A stretch of DNA of 64,000 bases. Source: Bacteroidota bacterium. GTDB lineage: Bacteria; Bacteroidota; Bacteroidia; Flavobacteriales; Weeksellaceae. The stretch is from positions 17,324 to 81,323 of the forward strand of contig JAEWOR010000009.1 in the NCBI GenBank assembly GCA_023399595.1. The letters run 5' to 3'. Position numbers and translations under genes: made by a program. Every line of letters begins with the position of its first letter. Position 1 is the first letter of the stretch. This document shows positions 59,347 to 64,000 of this stretch, one piece after another. The notes beneath the pieces are model-generated. The model was not told the DNA's origin. It saw only the letters and a program-made list of their open reading frames with translations, and ran no database searches.

Positions 59347-60468
59347 TTAGTTGAAAAGATCTTTTACCTTATCAAAGAAAGTTTTTTCCTTTCCAGAAGG
59401 TTCTGCCATCATTTCGCCACTGTTCATTTGTCCTTCAAAGAAATCTTTTTGTTCTTTAGTTAATTTTTGAGGTGTCCAAACATTTATGTGGATGAACATG
59501 TCTCCTTTACCATAACTATCAATACTTGGTAAGCCTTTTCCTGAAAGTCTTAATATTTTTCCAGATTGTGTTCCTGCATCCACCGTTATTTTTACTTTTC
59601 CACCAACCGTTGGAACTTCTTTTTTTACCCCTAAAGCAGCTTCTGCAAAAGAAATGTAGAGTTCTTGATGAAGGTTGTCGCCCTCTCTTTTAATTGTGTT
59701 ATCTACTTCTTCTTCAATGACTACTAATAAATCACCAGGTGTTCCTCCAAATGGAGCGTCGTTACCCTTTCCTCTTACATTTAACTGAATACCATCTCTT
59801 GCTCCCGCAGGAATATTGATGGATATTTCTTCCTCAGTTTTTATTAAACCTTGTGCATTAGCTCCTGCAGGAATTTTATCTGCTACTTTTCCTATACCAT
59901 CACAACTTCCACAAGTGGTTTGTGTTTGCATTTGTCCGAACATGGTGTTCATAATTTTCACTTGAACCCCACTTCCATTACAAGTAGGACAAGTTTTAGC
60001 TGTTGCTCCTTCTGCTAATTTTAGTTTTTTAACTTTAAGGGTTTTTTGGGTTCCATTTACCATTTCCTCAAGGTTCAGTTTTATTCTTACTCTAAGATTA
60101 GAACCTCTCGCTTGTTGTTGACGAGCTCCACCGCCGAAACCGCCACCAAAATGACCACCAAAAATATCTCCGAATTGAGAGAAAATATCTTCCATATTCA
60201 TTCCGCCTCCGAAGCCACCACCTCCTCCAAAGCCTCCATTTCCGCCCATTCCTGCATGTCCGAACTGGTCGTATCTGGCTCTTTTATTGTCGTCGCTAAG
60301 AACTTCATAAGCTTCTGCAGCTTCTTTGAATTTTTCCTCAGCTTCTTTATCACCAGGATTTTTATCTGGGTGATATTTAATAGCCATTTTACGGTATGCT
60401 TTTTTTATTACTTCACCTGAAGCTCCCTTGTTAATTTCAAGAACTTCGTAGTAATCTCTTTTTGTCAT
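59347..60468 (-). CDS. dnaJ: Chaperone DnaJ with half zinc domain
   Basis: Hsp40 co-chaperone for DnaK. J domain at 1-70 with HPDK (33-36), then a long Gly/Phe region (70-115), then the C-terminal substrate domains. The zinc domain normally has four CxxCxGxG motifs; here only two remain, CPTCNGSG (C160, C163) and CGSCDGIG (C186, C189), which correspond to zinc centre II. Centre I is absent, so the protein is 373 residues yet has a short zinc arm. I recall this in other Bacteroidota. It follows grpE by 52 bases; no dnaK is in the window. Confidence 0.95.
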   Translation of the reverse strand: MTKRDYYEVLEINKGASGEVIKKAYRKMAIKYHPDKNPGDKEAEEKFKEAAEAYEVLSDDNKRARYDQFGHAGMGGNGGFGGGGGFGGGMNMEDIFSQFGDIFGGHFGGGFGGGARQQQARGSNLRVRIKLNLEEMVNGTQKTLKVKKLKLAEGATAKTCPTCNGSGVQVKIMNTMFGQMQTQTTCGSCDGIGKVADKIPAGANAQGLIKTEEEISINIPAGARDGIQLNVRGKGNDAPFGGTPGDLLVVIEEEVDNTIKREGDNLHQELYISFAEAALGVKKEVPTVGGKVKITVDAGTQSGKILRLSGKGLPSIDSYGKGDMFIHINVWTPQKLTKEQKDFFEGQMNSGEMMAEPSGKEKTFFDKVKDLFN

Positions 60469-60520
60469 GGTATAAAATTCTTTTTATAGTAACCAAGCCC
60501 TTTTTTAGAACTTTGTTATA

Positions 60521-61057
60521 TTAATTTCCTGTAACTACTTTTGTAAAACGAATTACTTTATCGTGTAAAGTATATCCCGTTTCTATAATATCTACAATTT
60601 TTCCTTTTAAGTCCTCACTTGGAGCAGGAATTTGAGTAATAGCCTCATGGAAGTCTACATTAAAAATGTCACCAGGATTTACTTCAATAGGTTGAAGTCC
60701 TTTTTCAGATAATTTATTTTTAAATTTCTGATAAATAAGTTCTACACCTTGTAAATCTGATGGATTTCCGTTTTTAGCAATTTCTTTTAAAGCTCTTTCG
60801 AAATCATCTAAAACTGCCAACATAGAAATCATCATATCTTGATTGGCGTATTGTGCGAACTCCATTTTTTCTTTGGTAGTTCTTTTTTTGTAGTTTTCAA
60901 ATTCAGCATACAATCTTATGTATCTGTCTTTTTCTTGCGCCAAAAGTTCTTCTGCATTCACTTCTGCTGTCACATTTTCAGCATTTATTTCTTCTTGTTG
61001 AGTAGTATCTTGAGTGTTTATGTCTTTGCTCTCTTCGTTAAAACCAGTGTTTTCCAT
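60521..61057 (-). CDS. grpE: GrpE nucleotide exchange factor
   Basis: Releases ADP from DnaK. The 178-residue protein has an acidic, disordered N-terminus (about 1-45), then the long dimer helix 'KDRYIRLYAEFENYKKRTTK' and the C-terminal beta domain 'VNPGDIFNVDFHEAITQIPA' and 'GYTLHDKVIRFTKVVV'-like end, the family signature. The frame is open to 61102, but the ATG at 61057 (MENTGFNEESKD) gives the normal length; the upstream part is basic and unlike the family. Operon grpE-dnaJ. Confidence 0.94.
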   Translation of the reverse strand: MENTGFNEESKDINTQDTTQQEEINAENVTAEVNAEELLAQEKDRYIRLYAEFENYKKRTTKEKMEFAQYANQDMMISMLAVLDDFERALKEIAKNGNPSDLQGVELIYQKFKNKLSEKGLQPIEVNPGDIFNVDFHEAITQIPAPSEDLKGKIVDIIETGYTLHDKVIRFTKVVTGN

Positions 61058-61138
61058 AAATAATAGATTTAATCTACTTCTTTTTCGCAAAGATTTTGCC
61101 AAAGCTTAAATGTGGACATTTCGACAGATTTTTGATTG

Positions 61139-61607
61139 TTATTTGTTCTGTAATGTGGCATTTTCTAGCAAAGAAAACATTTCTTGTGAATTCAGGAAGC
61201 CACTGCTCAGGAAAATAATTTCATTGGAAGGATTTAGGATGAGTAAGTAGGGGAATGAAGTAGCTTTTTCAGATTCAATGAAAGTTTGAGCAAGTTCATG
61301 AAGACCTGTATTGTTGCCATGAGGTTGGTAAGAAAATTTTTTTCCTCAAAAGACAATATCTCTTTTTTCTTCAGCATTTAAATTAATGAAATATAGTTTT
61401 TGGTCTAAAAGATTTTGTACATTTTTATTTTTGAAAACACTGTGTTCCATTTGCTGACAGTATTTGGCACCAATCTGTTGAAATAAAGATAAATAGGTTT
61501 CTTTTTTCAATTTTTTGAAGTTCTGCAATCTCTTCAAACTGATAGGTTTTTTGTGAATATAAAAACCCTGAAAGAAATAGGAGAATAAAAACGAATATGG
61601 TGTTCAT
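61139..61607 (-). pseudogene. Thioredoxin-like protein, frameshifted in its CxxC site
   Basis: Two overlapping frames make up one gene. Frame one gives a signal peptide (MNTIFVFILLFLSGFLYSQ) and thioredoxin-type 'RNLFIFISTDWC'. Frame two goes on with YCQQMEHSVFKNKNVQNLL and 'LYFINLNAEEKRDIVF'. Between them, minus strand TGG TGC C AAA TAC TGT carries one extra base (a G of 61466-61467 on the plus strand); without it the text is W-C-K-Y-C, a normal active site. Further on, a TGA at 61346-61348 interrupts the same frame, which then runs to TAA 61139 ('KKFSYQPHGNNTGLHELAQ'). Two independent lesions mean it is dead, or the assembly is wrong. Confidence 0.8.
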
Positions 61608-61623
61608 TTTTTTGAATTTTAGA

Positions 61624-63732
61624 TTAATTGAGTTTAAATCTTACCCCTAAAAAACCTCTAATACCTTGGTTGGGTGCATAAACATAAGATGGGTCAAAGG
61701 TTAAGGCGTAAGGATTTTCTGCTGTAAGAATAGGCGTTCCGTTGGTGTTAAAGATTACATTTTGGTTAAACGGATCGTGACTTCGGGCTATTATAAAAGG
61801 GTTTTTACGATTGGGTGTCCAGTTGAGGATGTTTTTTACTCCTGCATAAATTTCCCATTTTTTTATACCTTGGTAAGTGAATTGTATGTTTTGTAAACTC
61901 CACCAAGAAGATTTTGCTCGTCTAGGATCTAATTCTCCTAAAAGTGGTAAATGCATCGGACTGTACAGATTTCCTATGTAATCTATATTCAGATGTAAAG
62001 GTTGTATGGTGTAAGAAACGTTCCAAATAGCTGTGAATTTTTCGGTGAGCATTTGTTGCTCTTTAACATCATTTTGAGTGACGGTATTGTCCATTAAAGT
62101 GGCTCCCAATATTAGTTTTGGGCCGTCAATTAAACTAATATCTGTATTCAAACTTATGCCTTTGCTTACTGCAAAACCATTAATGTTGTTGTATCTTATT
62201 TGCGTGGTATGAGTAGTATAATCTGGAACTATTTTGTTGTTGAAGTAGGTGTAAAAAGCGGTGGTTTCTATTCCAAGACTTGATCCTGAATTAAAATAGA
62301 ATTTTTTCAAAAAATTAAGATTAACGTTATAAGATTTTTCTGGTTTTAAATCGCTAACAATAACAATATCTCTAGCTCCTGTTAATGCAGCATGATCTTC
62401 TGTGAAAAGATTAACCACTCTAAAACCTGTTCCTGCATTTAAACGCAACAAAGAAGTGTCGCTTATTTTCCATTTATAAGCAAAACGTGGTGTAAAAATA
62501 GAACCATGAATGCTATTGTAATCATACCTTGCTCCCAATAAAATTTTATGATCTGTAAAAATGCTAATTTCATCTTGGATAAAAATTCCTGGAAGATTCA
62601 TTTTCTCAGGTTGATTCATATTTTCTGCTGTTTTTGTTGCGGGAGTATTATCGTCATAATAAGAATGTCTTAGGGCTGCACCTGCGAGTAGGTCGTGTTT
62701 TCCGATGTTTTTGTCCCAAGTGAGCTGTGCAAAAGCAATTTTTTGTTTGGCGATATAGGAAGTGGTTCCGTATCTGCTGTCTTGATCGTGATGAATGAAT
62801 GAAAAGCCTAAAAATAATTTTTATTTGGTGGGAAGTTGGTAGTTTCCGATAAGTTCAAAACGGTTGGTGTAAATGCTTTCACCATAAATTTTATTTCCGC
62901 CACGTTCTTTTTTATTCCAGCGGATATCTCCACCCCAACGGTCCTCGTACAAATAGCGAGCAGCAAGACTGAATAGTTTGTTATTTTCCCTTGAAAAATT
63001 CATTTTTTGAAAAACAGAAATCCTGTTTTGTAGCGTTACATCCGTAAAATTATCGTGGTTATTATCTACAATATTCTGAAAATTGAAAAAGTTGATCCCA
63101 GTTAAGGCTGTGGTTTTTTCTTTTATTTTGGTTTTTAAAGCAATGTCTACATTGTATTCTCCCCAGCCGGTAGAAAATAAATCGTAAGACATTCTTGGTG
63201 CATTTTGAGCTTTTTTTGTAATGATATTTATAAGTCCGCCCACAGCTTCACTTCCGTAGAGCGAAGAGGCGGGACCTTTTACAATTTCTATTCTTTCTAT
63301 AAGTGCATTGGGGATTCCCGAAAGTCCGTAAACGCTTCCCAAAGAACTTACAATTGGCATTCCGTCTATAAGAATCATGGTGTATGGACCTTCTAGTCCG
63401 TTAATATGAATGTCACCAGTGTTACAGATGCTACAATTAAGTTGTGGCCTTACTCCGTTAATATTTTGTAACGCATCATAAATACTTGGAGTGGGATTTT
63501 TTTTGAAAAAACTAGAGCTGTAAACTTCAACAGGTACGGAACTTTCTAAACGATTGACAGGTTTTAAAGTGCCCGATATTACAACATTTTCTATTTCAGA
63601 AGCTTTTTCTATTTCAAAATTGTTTTTGAGCGTGTCTTTTTTAGCAATTAAAGTATCTGCAGAGACTTCTTGAGCTATGAGGTTTGGCGGTATGCTTGTA
63701 ATAATTATTATAAATAGGAGAAATGTTTTCAT
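61624..63732 (-). pseudogene. TonB-dependent receptor broken by one nonsense codon
   Basis: A 703-codon outer-membrane receptor frame, interrupted by TAA at 62821-62823 (after NYQLPTK, before KLFLGFSFIHHDQDSRYG). Both sides are in one frame. N-part: signal peptide ending 'PPNLIAQ', TonB-box region, plug domain with 'SSVPVEVYSSSFF', a Cys pair in LNCSICNTGDIHINGL, 'MILIDGMPIVSSLGSVYGL' and 'GPASSLYGSEAVGGLINIIT'. C-part: barrel strands ending 'NQGIRGFLGVRFKLN'. The substrate may be a metal or siderophore; unknown. The gene is followed by the broken thioredoxin gene, 16 bases apart, presumably one operon. Confidence 0.85.
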
Positions 63733-63757
63733 GTATTTGTTATATTTTCTTTACTTT

Positions 63758-63779
63758 AAAGTTTGATTAGTCTAACTTT
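63758..63779. promoter_or_regulatory. Palindromic operator candidate upstream of the TonB receptor
   Basis: AAAGTTTGA-TTAG-TCTAACTTT: 9-base arms with one mismatch, 26 bases before the receptor start. Its core TTAGTCTAA resembles DtxR/MntR-type metal regulator boxes. The regulator is a guess. Confidence 0.45.
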
Positions 63780-63905
63780 TATTTTATGCAAATTTTTTTT
63801 GGTTTTACTTCTAAATTTTTAATTTAAAAACCAAAAGTTTTGTTAATGTTAATTAGGTGGGGTATTATTAAATAATGAATATCCGTAAGATTGCCTAATA
63901 ATTTG

Positions 63906-63913
63906 TATATTTG
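63906..63913 (+). promoter_or_regulatory. -7 promoter box of the transposase gene
   Basis: TATATTTG inside the IS end, 20 bases before the ATG. Confidence 0.55.
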
Positions 63914-63933
63914 TGTAATTCAAATTATTACAG

Positions 63934-64000
63934 ATGAATATTTTCAGTTTTACGGCGAATTTTGGAACCGAAGAAGATTGTAGAAAACACTTTAAGCAGC
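63934..64000 (+). CDS. IS1595-family transposase, N-terminus (partial)
   Basis: Only 22 codons are inside the window: MNIFSFTANFGTEEDCRKHF and on. I recognise the 'F-x-x-x-F-x-x-E-x-x-C-x-x-x-x' opening that leads into the zinc-ribbon of IS1595-type DDE transposases common in Chryseobacterium and Flavobacterium; the zinc cysteines and the catalytic D-D-N/E residues lie outside. The family call rests on this short stretch plus the flanking terminal-repeat-like sequence. Confidence 0.65.
   Translation, partial: MNIFSFTANFGTEEDCRKHFKQ

Larger units (their letters stand above)
63859..64000 (+). mobile_element. Left end of an IS1595-type insertion sequence (partial)
   Basis: Runs off the window. 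The transposase begins at 63934. The probable left tip is GGGGTATTATTAAATAATGA from 63859, which looks like the G-rich ends of IS1595 elements; the exact boundary and target duplication cannot be fixed without the other end. Confidence 0.6.

Noticed and set aside
60046..60420. 124-codon plus-strand frame opposite dnaJ
   Set aside because: Antisense of the Gly/Phe region and J domain; no independent features.
55009..62823. Stop-codon reassignment to explain the three in-frame stops
   Set aside because: The interrupting codons are TAG, TGA and TAA, and all three are used as ordinary stops elsewhere in the window (for example prmA TAG, mutY TGA, guaA TAA). Plain mutation or sequence error is simpler.
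1..64000. tRNA, rRNA or other known structured RNA genes
   Set aside because: No cloverleaf with T-loop GTTCGA-type consensus and no rRNA sequence was found by eye in the intergenic regions; a covariance-model search would be decisive.

Overview
This is an AT-rich chromosomal stretch from a member of the Bacteroidota, almost certainly a flavobacterium and most likely close to Chryseobacterium and relatives (Weeksellaceae); the genus is inferred. Support from the sequence: many promoters carry the Bacteroidota -7 box TAnnTTTG, ribosome binding sites are weak or absent, one secreted protease ends in a type IX secretion sorting domain, lipoproteins carry acidic surface-export residues after the lipid cysteine, and several lineage families occur (DUF5686 barrels, BT_3928 family, DUF1599). 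I found no rRNA, tRNA, CRISPR array, phage or origin.

Layout. 1-4.2 kb: end of a short-chain dehydrogenase, an orphan NUMOD4-like protein, prmA, a secreted SH3 protein, mutY, HU and a 29-residue basic ribosomal-type protein. 4.4-7.5 kb: RNase G, a CoA-type Nudix hydrolase, an acyltransferase. 7.6-13.9 kb: a complete tetR-tolC-adaptor-RND efflux operon with a palindromic operator on the tetR promoter. 14-15.5 kb: pirin and an FMN reductase. 15.6-22.1 kb: purine synthesis purM-purN-purH-purD-guaA, with a leader ORF and strong terminator before purM. 22.2-31.7 kb: DUF1003 protein, AarF/UbiB kinase, DEAD-box helicase, lipoprotein, YqhD-type alcohol dehydrogenase, T9SS subtilase, DegT aminotransferase, galE. 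31.9-41.3 kb: ald, tsaE, dnaG, clpP, tpiA, TerB-like protein, BT_3928, DUF1599, folP. 41-50 kb: two tandem DUF5686 outer-membrane proteins, an imelysin/di-heme peroxidase fusion, a PhoX-like lipoprotein and a tiny membrane peptide gene. 50-61 kb: alaS, an ABC exporter, a broken AAA+ ATPase, prfB, a DedA protein, a lipoprotein esterase, dnaJ-grpE. 61-64 kb: a decaying TonB receptor/thioredoxin locus beside the start of an IS1595-type insertion sequence.

Most genes are housekeeping. The unusual material lies between genes and in damaged genes: heptanucleotide repeat arrays at three sites whose unit changes while the 7-base phase is kept, perfect palindromes in the purine region and after clpP, promoters 3-5 bases from the start codon (probable leaderless mRNAs), and three genes broken by nonsense or frameshift mutations, one of them exactly in a thioredoxin CxxC site. 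DnaG, RNase G and DnaJ have each lost some or all of their family zinc-binding cysteines, which looks like a lineage trait.
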